A stretch of DNA of 64,000 nt from Bartonella apihabitans (GCF_030758755.1 NZ_CP132387.1:186001-250000); one strand, 5' to 3'. Positions 8,763 to 17,870 are shown, counted from the stretch's first letter. Notes: a model not told the origin generated them from the letters alone. Program-made: numbers and translations.

Positions 8763-9539
8763 TCAATTTTGTTGTGATTTTTTATCCCAGTAGATAACAT
8801 ATTTCAATATGATGTCGGTGATATACCATAAAATCATTGCGATAACGGAAAGTATAAATATTGCGGCAAAACAGGTCGGCGTCTGCATGCGGGCATTGGC
8901 GTTCAACATGATATAGCCGAGCCCGCTGGATGACCCCACCCATTCGCCGATAATTGCACCAATCGGGGCAATGGCGGCAGCAACACGCACACCGGAACCA
9001 AGTGCGGGCAGCGCTGCCACAAGCCTGATATGGACAAGTTGCGACAAGGAAGATGCTCCCATAGTTTTTGCAAGATCAAGGTAACCTTCGTTCGTTCTCC
9101 GTAAACCGTCAAAAAAGGCTGTTGTAACAGGAAAAAAGATAACGAGTATTGCGGCGATGATTTTCGAAAGGATGCCATAGCCGAACCACAGAACCAGAAT
9201 GGGGGCAAGGGCGAAAACCGGTATTGACTGGCTTACAATGAGAACCGGCATCAACCATTTTTGCAATGTCTTGGAAAACATTAGAAGAAGCGCTAGAGCA
9301 GCACCGGACAAAATCCCCAAAACAAAACCGATGACAATTTCGACAATTGTAATCAAAGAATTTTCCAGAAGATATTCCCGTCCTGTCCAAAGCGATTGTG
9401 CGACAACCAGAGGGGAGGGCAATATATATTTTTTGAGATCAAAAATAATGGCAACAGCCCACCATAATGCGAGGATGCCAAAGAAAACCACAAGACCATG
9501 AAGGAAAAATGCAAGTTTTTTATTGAAGCGGTTTTGCAA
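8763..9539 (-). CDS. thiX: ABC transporter permease, ThiX/SsuC-like
   Basis: 258 residues, about six membrane helices, with the EAA-type cytoplasmic loop (EGYLDLAKTMGASSLSQL, about 150-168) that docks to the ATPase. It is the membrane channel of the transporter whose ATPase is encoded one base upstream and whose binding protein follows. Length and loop match the NitT/TauT/thiamine-precursor permease group. The name thiX rests on the ThiY-like partner. Confidence 0.8.
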   Translation of the reverse strand: MQNRFNKKLAFFLHGLVVFFGILALWWAVAIIFDLKKYILPSPLVVAQSLWTGREYLLENSLITIVEIVIGFVLGILSGAALALLLMFSKTLQKWLMPVLIVSQSIPVFALAPILVLWFGYGILSKIIAAILVIFFPVTTAFFDGLRRTNEGYLDLAKTMGASSLSQLVHIRLVAALPALGSGVRVAAAIAPIGAIIGEWVGSSSGLGYIMLNANARMQTPTCFAAIFILSVIAMILWYITDIILKYVIYWDKKSQQN

Positions 9540-9540
9540 A

Positions 9541-10275
9541 CTATATCCCCTTTAAAAAATGCATCAATTCGGTTTCGCTCTTTATGCGGTTTTTATCATC
9601 ATAATTTCGCGGTGCTGTTCCCTCAACAACAATAGCGGGCAGGAACATTGCCGGCTGACCTTTGAGAACCAGTATACGCCGACATAATCGTGCAGCTTCG
9701 GATGGATCATGGGTAACAAGCAATACAGTTTTGGTTTTAAGAAGATCGAATGCAAGTTCCTGTATGGTGGCGCGGGTAACCGCATCAAGCGCCGAAAATG
9801 GCTCGTCCATCAATACAACGGGCTTGTCTTCATATAATGTGCGGGCAATAGCCACCCTTTGGCGCATACCGCCCGATAAAGTTTCGGGAAGCTGCTCTTT
9901 GACCGACAAAAGACCAACTTTGTCCAACAATTCTTCGGCTTTTTTGTAGTCTTTCTTCTCATGGCGCAGTCTTGCTCCAAGGCAGACATTGTCTATCACC
10001 TTGAGCCAGGGAAATAATAAATCCTGTTGCGCCATATAGGTTATACGACCATGAAGACTGTCACCGTCGGAACCTGAAATCTTTCCACTATCGGGGGCAA
10101 GTAGTCCGGCAATAATTTTCAGAAGGGTGGTTTTGCCAATTCCGCTTTGCCCTAAAAGCCCGACAAATTCACCGGCAGGAATATCAAAATCCAGCGACCG
10201 AAAAACCGGTTTTCCTTCATAATCGAGAGAAATGTTTCGAGCTTTGATACCCAATAAGGGAGAAGAACTTGTCAT
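9541..10275 (-). CDS. thiZ: ABC transporter ATP-binding protein, ThiZ/SsuB-like
   Basis: 244 residues. Walker A GQSGIGKTT (about 39-47), signature LSGGMRQRVAIARTL, Walker B VVLMDEPFSALD and the switch His in LLVTHDPSEA are all intact. It powers uptake through ThiX. First gene of the minus-strand operon; the ThiX gene follows one base after its stop. No sequence matching a TPP riboswitch is seen upstream (10276-10582), which is unusual for a thiamine-precursor transporter. Confidence 0.83.
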   Translation of the reverse strand: MTSSSPLLGIKARNISLDYEGKPVFRSLDFDIPAGEFVGLLGQSGIGKTTLLKIIAGLLAPDSGKISGSDGDSLHGRITYMAQQDLLFPWLKVIDNVCLGARLRHEKKDYKKAEELLDKVGLLSVKEQLPETLSGGMRQRVAIARTLYEDKPVVLMDEPFSALDAVTRATIQELAFDLLKTKTVLLVTHDPSEAARLCRRILVLKGQPAMFLPAIVVEGTAPRNYDDKNRIKSETELMHFLKGI

Positions 10276-10582
10276 TGATCAATGATCCTGAAATTAAACT
10301 GTTCCGGCATTATTGAAATTCGGGTAACAAACAATTCTTTGCTGTTACCGGCAAAGCAGTTTGAAGCAAAAAGCGGTTTCTTCTCCATGAGACGAGGTGT
10401 TTATAAGGCTCGCGAAGAACATGACCTGTTAGGCTCTGCTAATCAAGCTATTTTTAAATCAACAAGAAATATCTGACAGAAAATATGTCGGAATGTTTTG
10501 AACTGTTCAACAAAGATCGTTTGACAACAAAATGAAATGAGGTTCGTCAAATAGAATAGATAATAGTTTTCAGGTTGGAAAA
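10276..10582. other. Intergenic region between thiZ and LysR gene
   Basis: About 307 bases carrying the thiZ promoter (minus strand) and the tail of the LysR transcript. A 64-codon plus-strand frame here lacks a ribosome site and coding character. No TPP-riboswitch core (CTGAGA...GATCTGGATAATGCCAG-like) was found. Confidence 0.4.
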
Positions 10583-11482
10583 TTATTCGGGTTCATGCCG
10601 CTTCAAGGCTTCAATGAACAATTGGAAAGCAATCGGATGATGGCGACGGTTGGGATAATAGAGATAATAACCCGGAAACGGTAAACAATATTTTTCAAGA
10701 ACGCGGATGAGCCTTCCTTGTCTCATAAATTCCTCGACTTCCTGTTCGGGAATATAAGCAAGTCCGAAACCGTCAAGGACAGCTTCAAGAATATGTGGAT
10801 AGGTGTTGAAAATGAGCTGTCCTTTCGGGCGCACATTGACCTCTCCGTTTTCGTCATCAAGCTCCCACGGATAAAGTCCGCCGGATGTTGGAACCCGCAA
10901 ATTAATGCAATTCTGTTCCATCAGATCGTGCAAGGTTTCGGGTTTTTTATGTGTTTCAAAATAACTCGGCGCCCCGACAATTGCCATTCTCATTGCTGGT
11001 CCAACCGGAATGGCAATCATATCTTTGGCGAGATGTTCGCCAATGCGAATACCTGCATCAAAACGTTCTTCGATAATATCGGTGAGACCATAATTGATAT
11101 TGATCTCGACTTCGATTTTCGGATATTTCCGTAAAAAAGGCTGCAATTTCGGTCGTAAAATATAGGACGCGGGGTAATCCACGGTGGTGATGCGGATTTT
11201 TCCTTTCGGCTCTTCGGCGGCATTGGTGATGAGATCAAGCTTTTCGTCCATTGTCTCGATAAGTGGTGAAAGCTCTTCTATCAACCGCTCGCCTGCCGTT
11301 GTTGTGGAAACATTGCGTGTTGTCCGTGTGAGAAGACGAATTCCCAAACGTTCTTCAAGACCACGCATGGCATGGCTTAACGCCGATTGCGAGACACCCA
11401 GTTTGCTTGCCGCACGGGTAAAACTTTTTTCTCGTGCAACCACGAAAAAAGACATGAGATCATGGATGTTTTCTCTTAGCAT
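10583..11482 (-). CDS. LysR-family transcriptional regulator
   Basis: 299 residues from ATG 11482 (an in-frame ATG at 11521 would add 13 residues; the family normally begins close to the HTH, so the shorter form is preferred, although neither start has a clear ribosome site). The N-terminal winged HTH contains FTRAASKLGVSQSALSHAMR followed by LEERLGIRLLTRTTR, the classic LysR DNA-binding region; the rest is a periplasmic-binding-fold effector domain. Divergently transcribed from the Tat-type alcohol dehydrogenase operon, which it probably regulates, as LysR proteins commonly do. Confidence 0.88.
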   Translation of the reverse strand: MLRENIHDLMSFFVVAREKSFTRAASKLGVSQSALSHAMRGLEERLGIRLLTRTTRNVSTTTAGERLIEELSPLIETMDEKLDLITNAAEEPKGKIRITTVDYPASYILRPKLQPFLRKYPKIEVEININYGLTDIIEERFDAGIRIGEHLAKDMIAIPVGPAMRMAIVGAPSYFETHKKPETLHDLMEQNCINLRVPTSGGLYPWELDDENGEVNVRPKGQLIFNTYPHILEAVLDGFGLAYIPEQEVEEFMRQGRLIRVLEKYCLPFPGYYLYYPNRRHHPIAFQLFIEALKRHEPE

Positions 11483-11650
11483 TTTTTTTGAGCAAAATCC
11501 GTTATTGATAATAGCCTTCATTATATCATGTTTATTTATGAATTGAATTCATAGAGACATGCAGAAATTTCCTCTTCTTTTATGATCATCATGGCTTTTA
11601 AATAGCAGAATGAAATGAGGCGACAGTTCGTCCGGTAAGCTTTGAACAAT

Positions 11651-11694
11651 TGTCATTGAGACTTGTCATTCGGGCATCATTCAAGCCTGCCATT
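11651..11694. repeat. Four phased TGTCATT-like direct repeats in a divergent promoter
   Basis: TGTCATT at 11651 and 11664, CATCATT at 11675 and TGCCATT at 11688, spaced 13, 11 and 13 bases, lie between the LysR gene and the alcohol dehydrogenase. Spacing near one helical turn would put them on the same DNA face. They could be regulator half-sites; function is inferred. Confidence 0.35.
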
Positions 11695-11802
11695 CGCGGT
11701 TCGATAAAATACCGGAGGTTTTCAAGGACTTGTCGCAGTGAACCGGCAAGAACCGGATTGACGGGGTGATAAATCCATTATGCCGGTTCGGGAGATTTGA
11801 AA

Positions 11803-13026
11803 ATGTGTGAAGCATGTGGAAATTCTAGCCATAAAAAACACGAAACTTTGGCGCGGCGTGAATTTTTGAAAGAAGGTGGCGCGTCTGTTCTTGCCGCCGG
11901 TGCAATGATGGGAACAAGGGCAGCCGCAAAGGCAGCCCCTTCGGAAGGCAGGACGGTTATTGGCAAAGAGCCTTTCGAAACCCGCGCCTATGCTGCAAAA
12001 AGTGCAACATCCGGTTTTTCGCCGATCACCATCACACGACGTGCTTTGAGGCCGGACGATGTTCTTCTCGACATTCTTTATGTCGGCATTTGCCATTCCG
12101 ATATTCATGCTGTTCATTCGGACTGGAGCGCCGCCCATTATCCTATCGTGCCCGGTCATGAAATCGTCGGTCGTGTTCTTGCGGTTGGTTCAAAGGTTAC
12201 GAAATTCAAAGTCGGCGATATTGGCGGCGTTGGTTGCATGGTGGATTCTTGCGGTACATGTGAAAATTGCCTTGATGACCGCGAACAAAACTGTCTGAAC
12301 GGGACCACCTTTACCTATGATTCACCCGACAAGATAAGCGGTGGTTATACCTTTGGCGGCTATAGCGACCGCATGGTTGTAAACGAGCGTTTTGTTATTC
12401 ATATTCCAGCCCAAGTGCATCTTGCCGCTTACGCGCCTCTGCTTTGTGCCGGTGTGACCACCTTTTCCCCTATGCGCCATTGGAAATTGAAAAAAGATCA
12501 AAAAATAGCAATTGTTGGCCTTGGTGGTCTTGGACATATGGCCTTGAAACTTGCCCATTCCATGCGTGCGGATGTCACTGTTTTCACGACAACAGAAGGA
12601 AAAATTGCCGATGCCAAACGTTTGGGCGCAAGTGCTGCATTTTTGTGGACTGACAAAAAGGCTTTCGAGCGCCTTACCAATCATTTCGATTTGATGATCT
12701 CGACAGTGCCGGTTTCATATCCGATGCAGCCTTTCATGAATATGCTCAAACTTGACGCAACACTCGTCAATGTGGGCGCTCTTGGAGAATTGACAGGCGG
12801 GTTGAGTGGCATGGCCAATGGCTTTGGCCGAAAAAGCCTTGCCGGTTCGATGATTGGCGGCATTGCCGAAACACAGGAAGTGATTGATTATTGTGCGGCG
12901 CGCCATATCGAGGCCGATATAGAACTTATCAAACCCGATCAAATTGATCGCGCTTATGAACGGGTAATAGCCAAGGATGTGCGCTACCGGTTTGTTATCG
13001 ACTTTGCGTCGGGTAAATCCGCTTGA
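11803..13026 (+). CDS. Zinc-dependent alcohol dehydrogenase (YahK-like) with Tat-type leader
   Basis: 407 residues. After a short leader, RREFLKEGG and a hydrophobic Ala/Gly stretch form a twin-arginine-like export signal. The enzyme follows: catalytic zinc ligands in GICHSDIH and PGHEIVG, structural-zinc cysteines in CGTCENCLDDREQNC, and the nucleotide fold GLGGLGHMALKLA. The domain resembles YahK/cinnamyl-alcohol dehydrogenases, which are normally NADP-dependent cytoplasmic aldehyde reductases. ATG 11803 is preferred over the in-frame TTG 11797 because GGGAG lies at suitable distance. A Tat-exported NAD(P) dehydrogenase is uncommon. First gene of a plus-strand set with the two genes that follow, opposite a LysR gene. 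Confidence 0.87.
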   Translation: MCEACGNSSHKKHETLARREFLKEGGASVLAAGAMMGTRAAAKAAPSEGRTVIGKEPFETRAYAAKSATSGFSPITITRRALRPDDVLLDILYVGICHSDIHAVHSDWSAAHYPIVPGHEIVGRVLAVGSKVTKFKVGDIGGVGCMVDSCGTCENCLDDREQNCLNGTTFTYDSPDKISGGYTFGGYSDRMVVNERFVIHIPAQVHLAAYAPLLCAGVTTFSPMRHWKLKKDQKIAIVGLGGLGHMALKLAHSMRADVTVFTTTEGKIADAKRLGASAAFLWTDKKAFERLTNHFDLMISTVPVSYPMQPFMNMLKLDATLVNVGALGELTGGLSGMANGFGRKSLAGSMIGGIAETQEVIDYCAARHIEADIELIKPDQIDRAYERVIAKDVRYRFVIDFASGKSA

Positions 13027-13137
13027 AATCGGCGTTATATCTTCATTGACGACGATTTTTTTGAGGCGAGTTTAATTTTCGCCGGTACGCCAAGTTATTT
13101 TTCACAAAACGGTTTTGCAAAATTACAGGAAAAAACA

Positions 13138-13761
13138 ATGTTGACACTTGAACAGAAAAGACTTGTTCCCGTTGCCGCTTTTGCGGCTGAAGGAAATATT
13201 GATGGATTGAAAAATGCACTAACCGAAGCGCTAGACGACAAGGTTGCGATCAATGCTATCAAGGAAGTGCTTGTTCAAACTTATGCCTATGCGGGGTTTC
13301 CAAGAAGTCTGAATGCACTTTCTGCTTTGATGGATGTAGTCAATAAAAGACGTGAAGCGGGTAAAAAAGATGAACAGGGTAAAAATGCCTCTCCCGTCCA
13401 CACAGATAAAACAATGTTGGAGGTCGGGACCGGAATCCAGACAAAACTGGTTGGGCAACCGGTGACAGGTGCGCTTTTTGAATTTGCTCCCGCAATTGAC
13501 CAATTTTTGAAAAGTCACCTTTTTGGCGATATTTTTGTGCGTGACAATCTTGACTATGAAACTAGAGAAGTCGCGACAATTGCTATGCTTGCAGCACTTC
13601 AAGGCGCCCAGTCGCAATTGAAATCACATTATCAGATGGGAACGAATACTGGTCTTGAAAAAACGGATTTGCAGGAAATTGTTACCATTCTTGAAACGAA
13701 GGTCAGTCCGGACGTTGGAAAACGGGCAAGTGAAGTGCTTGACAGTTTCCTGAATGGTTGA
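13138..13761 (+). CDS. Carboxymuconolactone decarboxylase (CMD/AhpD-like) family protein
   Basis: 207 residues. The C-terminal half (about 100-200) has the CMD-family helical pattern with FGDIFVRDNLDYETREVATIA, a motif shared by gamma-carboxymuconolactone decarboxylases and AhpD-like proteins; the N-terminal half is a second helical repeat of the same fold. The Cys-x-x-Cys pair of AhpD is absent, so a thiol peroxidase role is unlikely. It lies 111 bases after the Tat-type alcohol dehydrogenase and before a DUF2255 gene, an arrangement that suggests a shared detoxification or redox function. Exact activity unknown. Confidence 0.8.
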   Translation: MLTLEQKRLVPVAAFAAEGNIDGLKNALTEALDDKVAINAIKEVLVQTYAYAGFPRSLNALSALMDVVNKRREAGKKDEQGKNASPVHTDKTMLEVGTGIQTKLVGQPVTGALFEFAPAIDQFLKSHLFGDIFVRDNLDYETREVATIAMLAALQGAQSQLKSHYQMGTNTGLEKTDLQEIVTILETKVSPDVGKRASEVLDSFLNG

Positions 13762-13797
13762 CGTTTTTGGTGAAAATGTTTTTCAAGAGGCTGAATA

Positions 13798-14172
13798 ATG
13801 AGTGAATGGACAAAGAACGAGCTTGCTGCAATTGATGCAGCCGATGATCTCGAAATGGCTCCCTATCACGAGGATTTAAAGACAACCGGTACACCGGTGC
13901 GGATTTGGGAAGTGGTTGTTGATGGCGGCCTTTATGTGCGTGCCTATAGCGGCACATCGTCACGCTGGTATCAGGCCGCAATCAAACAAAAAAGCGGAAA
14001 AATTATCGTGTCCGGAAAGACAGAATCTGTTCATTACGAAGCTGTTAAAGATCCGGCGGTTCTTGATAGGATTGATGAGGCTTATCACAAAAAATATGAT
14101 CCAAGCCCCTATGTCGGACCAATGGTAGGAGAGAGAGCGAAAGCAGCAACAATCAAAATCATAAAAGCCTGA
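13798..14172 (+). CDS. DUF2255 family protein
   Basis: 124 residues. The pattern VRIWEVVVDGGLYVRAYSG then SSRWYQAA, and KYDPSPYVGPMV near the end, fit DUF2255, a small soluble family of unknown function related in fold to pyridoxamine-oxidase/deazaflavin-type split barrels. Last gene before a strong terminator; 36 bases after the CMD-family gene, with an AAGAGG ribosome site. Probably co-transcribed with the dehydrogenase and CMD-family genes. Confidence 0.75.
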   Translation: MSEWTKNELAAIDAADDLEMAPYHEDLKTTGTPVRIWEVVVDGGLYVRAYSGTSSRWYQAAIKQKSGKIIVSGKTESVHYEAVKDPAVLDRIDEAYHKKYDPSPYVGPMVGERAKAATIKIIKA

Positions 14173-14225
14173 TGGGACATTGTTGGTTATCGTTTTTCAA
14201 AACAGCAAAATGAAAGTTCAAATAA

Positions 14226-14259
14226 AAGGCCGACAGTTCCGGAGCTGTCGGCCTTTTTT
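14226..14259 (+). terminator. Strong Rho-independent terminator
   Basis: GGCCGACAG (14228-14236) pairs perfectly with CTGTCGGCC (14245-14253), loop of 8, followed by TTTTTT. It ends the alcohol dehydrogenase–CMD–DUF2255 transcript. Confidence 0.9.
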
Positions 14260-14347
14260 AATTGGTTGTGTGAAAAAGCACGCACAAGCTAGATTTGAAA
14301 ATATCAAAGTCGGTTGCACTTTTTTACTTTTTTAAGTAGCAAGTGAC

Positions 14348-15130
14348 TTAGAATTCGAGTTTGTCACCTTCAAGCGGGATAATAACCGATTTGCCAATAC
14401 CTGCCTTATCGACATAAGAACGAAGTTCTTTCCGGCTTAAAACAGCATGGTTGCAGGCTTCCATATGGATAGCAACGAGCTTTGATTGTGGCGCGATTTT
14501 ATGGGTGTGAACGACATCCTCCTTGCCCATAATAATTGAACCGAAGCCTTGAAGCTGTGCGTCACCTGCATGAAGAACAACAACTTCCGGCTTATATTGT
14601 TTTAAATTATCTTCGACAGCGTCAATCCATATTGTGTCGCCTGCAAAATAAAGCGTTGGTTCATTCGGTGCTTCAAAAATAAAGCCGGTGGCATGGCCTA
14701 GGACTTCACCAACTTCATGGTTCTTGAAAGCTTCATTGCTTCCGTGCTGGCATAAAGTTTTGGTTACATGAATGCCGTTTTCATAATCAAGTTTTTGCGG
14801 CAGAACGGCGAGATTTTTGAAACCTTGGCTCCCAAGAAAATCTTTATCTTTTTCATTCTGTACGAATATTTTCTGTTCTTTGTCTATAAGTCCTGTTGCA
14901 ACCTCGTCCCAATGGTCGGGATGGGTGTGACTTAAAAAAATGGCATCCACATTTTTGATAATGTCTCTGGCATCAAAAGGCAGTTCAACACGCGGGAACC
15001 GTCGCTCGCTATGAACTGTACCGGGAAGTCCGGGATAGCGATCTTTTTCTGCGAGCATCGGATCAATCAAAATGTGTTTTCCGGCGTAATCAAGAACAAC
15101 CGTTGCGTTACGAATGAATGTGAATTTCAT
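14348..15130 (-). CDS. Metallo-beta-lactamase-fold metal-dependent hydrolase
   Basis: 260 residues. The metal-binding motif SHTHPDHWD (about 67-75) and the later YFAGDTIWID (second Asp ligand) identify the MBL fold, in the branch of UlaG/UPF0173-like hydrolases. The opening FIRNATVVLDYAGKHILIDP is typical of these short single-domain enzymes. Cytoplasmic, as no signal is seen. The substrate cannot be inferred. Transcribed alone, 132 bases after the GlxA-type gene stop on the same strand; an AGAGG site precedes ATG 15130. Confidence 0.83.
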   Translation of the reverse strand: MKFTFIRNATVVLDYAGKHILIDPMLAEKDRYPGLPGTVHSERRFPRVELPFDARDIIKNVDAIFLSHTHPDHWDEVATGLIDKEQKIFVQNEKDKDFLGSQGFKNLAVLPQKLDYENGIHVTKTLCQHGSNEAFKNHEVGEVLGHATGFIFEAPNEPTLYFAGDTIWIDAVEDNLKQYKPEVVVLHAGDAQLQGFGSIIMGKEDVVHTHKIAPQSKLVAIHMEACNHAVLSRKELRSYVDKAGIGKSVIIPLEGDKLEF

Positions 15131-15262
15131 GGTTAAAACCTCTTCAATTTCTTGAAGTTTATGTAAGCATGCTTTTAACCATTAGAAACTGGCCTGATGG
15201 TCAAAAGGCATTCATATCGGGCCAAAATTTAGCGAGGTTTTTTGTTGGAATAAAACTATCGG

Positions 15263-16279
15263 TTAAATTGAAAACGTTTGGCGCCATTTTGTAGGTGTAA
15301 CCTGAAACGCGTCAATAAAGCTGCGGCGGAATGATTGGGTAGAGGCAAATCCGGCAAGTTGCGCAATTTCCTCAATAGAAAGTTTTGTTGTTTCCAATGC
15401 GTGTCTCGAAAAATGCAGCCTTTCATGGTTAAGCCATTCCATTGGTGAACGGCCGGTTGCCTGATGAAAGCGGCGGGTAAATGTGCGCCGGCTCATACCG
15501 ACATTCTTGGCCATAGTGTCGAGAGAATAGGATGAGGCGAGGTTTTTTCTGATTGTTTCAAGCAATGAATTTATGCGCTGGTCGCTTGTCGATATTGGAA
15601 CAGGGGTAGCAAGATATTGCGCCTGACCGCCCTCGCGATGCGGTGGCGTCACAATCATACGTGCAGCATGATTGGCAACAGCGCCACCGTAATTTTTGCG
15701 AATTAGGTGAAGACAACAATCAATACCCGCAGCAGTTCCGGCGGAAGTGATGATATTACCATCTTCAACATAAAGGGCATTAAAATCGACTTCCGTATCA
15801 GGAAATTGTTCGGCAAACTGTTTTTCATAGGCCCAGTGCGTTGCAGCTCTTTTCCCCTTCAAAAGCCCGCTAAAGGCCAGAACATAAGTGCCAAGACAAA
15901 GCCCCATAATGGTTTTATTTTTTCGCGCTTCACTGTTAAGACTTGTCTTCAATGCAGAAGAGATCGGTTGTTCAGGATCCGGCCAATAGGGAATGACGAT
16001 TATATCGGCGTCATCAAGACTTTTAAGATCATGGTCGACTTTTATTGAAAAAGTATCCTGACCTTCAACAATTCCGGTTTTATCTGAAAATAGAATTGGC
16101 TTGTAATAGGTTTTGTCCGGCATAGCCGCACCGAAGGCCATGACCGGAACAGAAATGTGAAACGGGCTGAAATTTGCCATGACATAAATGGCAACAGTTT
16201 TCGGTGACCTGTTCAAAGTTATATTTTGACCGGCATCCATGTTGTCCAAGCCTTGTGATAACCGGTCCATTTCTTTCAA
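15263..16279 (-). CDS. GlxA-type transcriptional regulator (DJ-1/PfpI domain + AraC HTH)
   Basis: 338 residues. Residues about 25-215 form a class I glutamine-amidotransferase-like (DJ-1/PfpI) sensor with the nucleophile-elbow segment GLCLGTYVLAFSG; the C-terminal 100 residues are an AraC DNA-binding domain (SLDTMAKNVGMSRRTFTRRF and EEIAQLAGFASTQSFRRSF). Such regulators often respond to amines or amino compounds (GbdR, CdhR, ArgR in pseudomonads). It overlaps the DegT-family gene by 4 bases and is the last gene of a tightly packed operon, so it likely regulates that operon. Confidence 0.87.
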   Translation of the reverse strand: MKEMDRLSQGLDNMDAGQNITLNRSPKTVAIYVMANFSPFHISVPVMAFGAAMPDKTYYKPILFSDKTGIVEGQDTFSIKVDHDLKSLDDADIIVIPYWPDPEQPISSALKTSLNSEARKNKTIMGLCLGTYVLAFSGLLKGKRAATHWAYEKQFAEQFPDTEVDFNALYVEDGNIITSAGTAAGIDCCLHLIRKNYGGAVANHAARMIVTPPHREGGQAQYLATPVPISTSDQRINSLLETIRKNLASSYSLDTMAKNVGMSRRTFTRRFHQATGRSPMEWLNHERLHFSRHALETTKLSIEEIAQLAGFASTQSFRRSFIDAFQVTPTKWRQTFSI

Positions 16280-17472
16280 ACAGACCTTGCAATGGTTGTT
16301 ACAATCTTGTCAAACGTCTCGTCATCAAGCCACGGACTATTCGATATGGTCAACATTCTCGCTGAAAAATCTCTGGCATTGGGCGTTGAAAAACGCGTGT
16401 TGAAATGACGTTCAAGATAGGAATAATCCGCTAAAGCATGAACAAACAGGCGCGTCACGCCATAGGGTGAAGGCCACAACGTTTCAAGTGCTTTGTCCCG
16501 TGCTTCTCTGCTTTTAAAAAGCACCATAATAAATGGCCAAATAGCCCCTTCATCATCAATGCCTTTAACAACCGTGATCGAGGAAATTTCCGCAAGCTTG
16601 TTGATGCGACGTTGCGCCTGTTTTTTTATGTCCTCTAAAAAAGGTTTAAGCCTTGAAGCGGCATTTGCGCCTCTTTTCATTCTGAAACGGCTTACAAGAT
16701 GAACGGGAATATCGTCATCAAAAACATCACCGACTGCTTCCTCTATATTGCCGGCTGCAAGTTCCTTGCGCCTCGGCACGCCATAAGCGAGTGACAAAAG
16801 CTCTGGACGATAGGCGATAGAATATCCCAACAATTCGCTTATGCGTTTAAGTTCAAAGAAAATGCGGGGTTTTACTATTTTTTGGTGGGTTTCCTTTAAT
16901 GCCAGACGGATTTCATCATTGGACGATGTCAAAAGGCCGCCTTCATAAAGGGTAAGGCCCTTTCCGACGGCGAGACTGAAAAAAGCAATATCCCCCGTTT
17001 TGCCGGCCGCTGAACCAAGCGCCTGTGCCCCGTCTTCAATGACATAAGCACCTTTTTTATGAGCCATTTGAACGCATTTTTTTACGTCTGCCAATTGGCC
17101 GCCAATATGGGTCGGAATAACAGCCAGTGTTTTTTCGTCGATCAGTTTGTCGAGGCAATCAAAATCGAAATCGAAACTGTTTTTTGCTGTATCGCAGAGT
17201 TTTACTGTCAAATTGCAATGGGCAATGGCAAGCACTACGAGTGGGCAATTATAAGCCGGTATGATAACGTCTCTGCGCCCTTCGTTCCTGGGCATATTTG
17301 CCAGAGTTTGAAGGGCAACAATGAGAGAAGCCGTGCCCGAACATTCCAGAATGAGCGGCGGCAAATCGAACAAGTCGCTTAAATTGGAGCAGAGTTCTTT
17401 TTTTGTTGGCAACCAATCATGCCAAACCATAGGGAGACCGGCGGTTGGTGGAATTTCGCCTTGTCTCGTCAT
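16276..17472 (-). CDS. DegT/DnrJ/EryC1/StrS-family PLP-dependent enzyme
   Basis: 398 residues. The fold-type I PLP features are visible: VIEDGAQALGS (Asp contacting the pyridine nitrogen, about 150) and SLAVGKGLTLYEGG with the presumed Schiff-base Lys. Family members transfer an amino group to keto sugars or related ketones. The Lys context (VGKGL instead of the usual GxKxx) is divergent, so activity may differ from sugar aminotransferases. Next to two short SMR/EamA-like proteins it recalls, loosely, the arnB–arnEF arrangement for lipid A amino-sugar modification, but no sugar-nucleotide genes accompany it. Part of the overlapping minus-strand operon 15263-19828. Confidence 0.78.
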   Translation of the reverse strand: MTRQGEIPPTAGLPMVWHDWLPTKKELCSNLSDLFDLPPLILECSGTASLIVALQTLANMPRNEGRRDVIIPAYNCPLVVLAIAHCNLTVKLCDTAKNSFDFDFDCLDKLIDEKTLAVIPTHIGGQLADVKKCVQMAHKKGAYVIEDGAQALGSAAGKTGDIAFFSLAVGKGLTLYEGGLLTSSNDEIRLALKETHQKIVKPRIFFELKRISELLGYSIAYRPELLSLAYGVPRRKELAAGNIEEAVGDVFDDDIPVHLVSRFRMKRGANAASRLKPFLEDIKKQAQRRINKLAEISSITVVKGIDDEGAIWPFIMVLFKSREARDKALETLWPSPYGVTRLFVHALADYSYLERHFNTRFSTPNARDFSARMLTISNSPWLDDETFDKIVTTIARSV

Positions 17473-17474
17473 TG

Positions 17475-17870
17475 TCAGGATTTCTCGTTTTCTTTTTTGA
17501 TGACATCACGTTCGGCAAATGCAAGGCAGACAATACCCGCAACAATAAACAGCGCACCGGCAAAATGTGCCAATGAAATTGTTTCGCCGAATATCAGAAC
17601 GGAAGCAATCATGACAGTGACGACTTCAAGATGCGAAGCTGCAAATGCCGGACCTACCGGTGCGCGTCTTAAAAGCGTCATCCACGTGAAGAATGCCCCG
17701 ACATAGCCGAGAATGGCAAAATAGACAAAAGGATGGGAAAAAATCCGGTATAACCAGCCGAGGCTTGCTTCCAATGGGAGGGCGGCGGTTGCTGAAAGCT
17801 TGAAGCTGATCTGTCCGAGCGTATCGAACATCATCAAAAAGAAAAAGCCCAGAATATAGAAGCGACGCAT
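17475..17870 (-). CDS. Short EamA/SMR-type membrane transporter, subunit 2
   Basis: 131 residues with four predicted membrane helices; length and pattern (EETISLAHFAGALFIVAGI, where an acidic residue precedes the last helix) match half-size DMT/SMR proteins such as ArnE/ArnF or EmrE relatives. It overlaps the neighbouring half-transporter gene by a TAATG junction, and two such adjacent genes typically form a heterodimer. Two bases separate its stop from the DegT-family start. Likely exports or flips the product of the operon; substrate unknown. Confidence 0.8.
   Translation of the reverse strand: MRRFYILGFFFLMMFDTLGQISFKLSATAALPLEASLGWLYRIFSHPFVYFAILGYVGAFFTWMTLLRRAPVGPAFAASHLEVVTVMIASVLIFGETISLAHFAGALFIVAGIVCLAFAERDVIKKENEKS

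Noticed and set aside
10282..10476. 64-codon plus-strand frame
   Set aside because: Lies in the thiZ promoter region, no ribosome site, no coding character.
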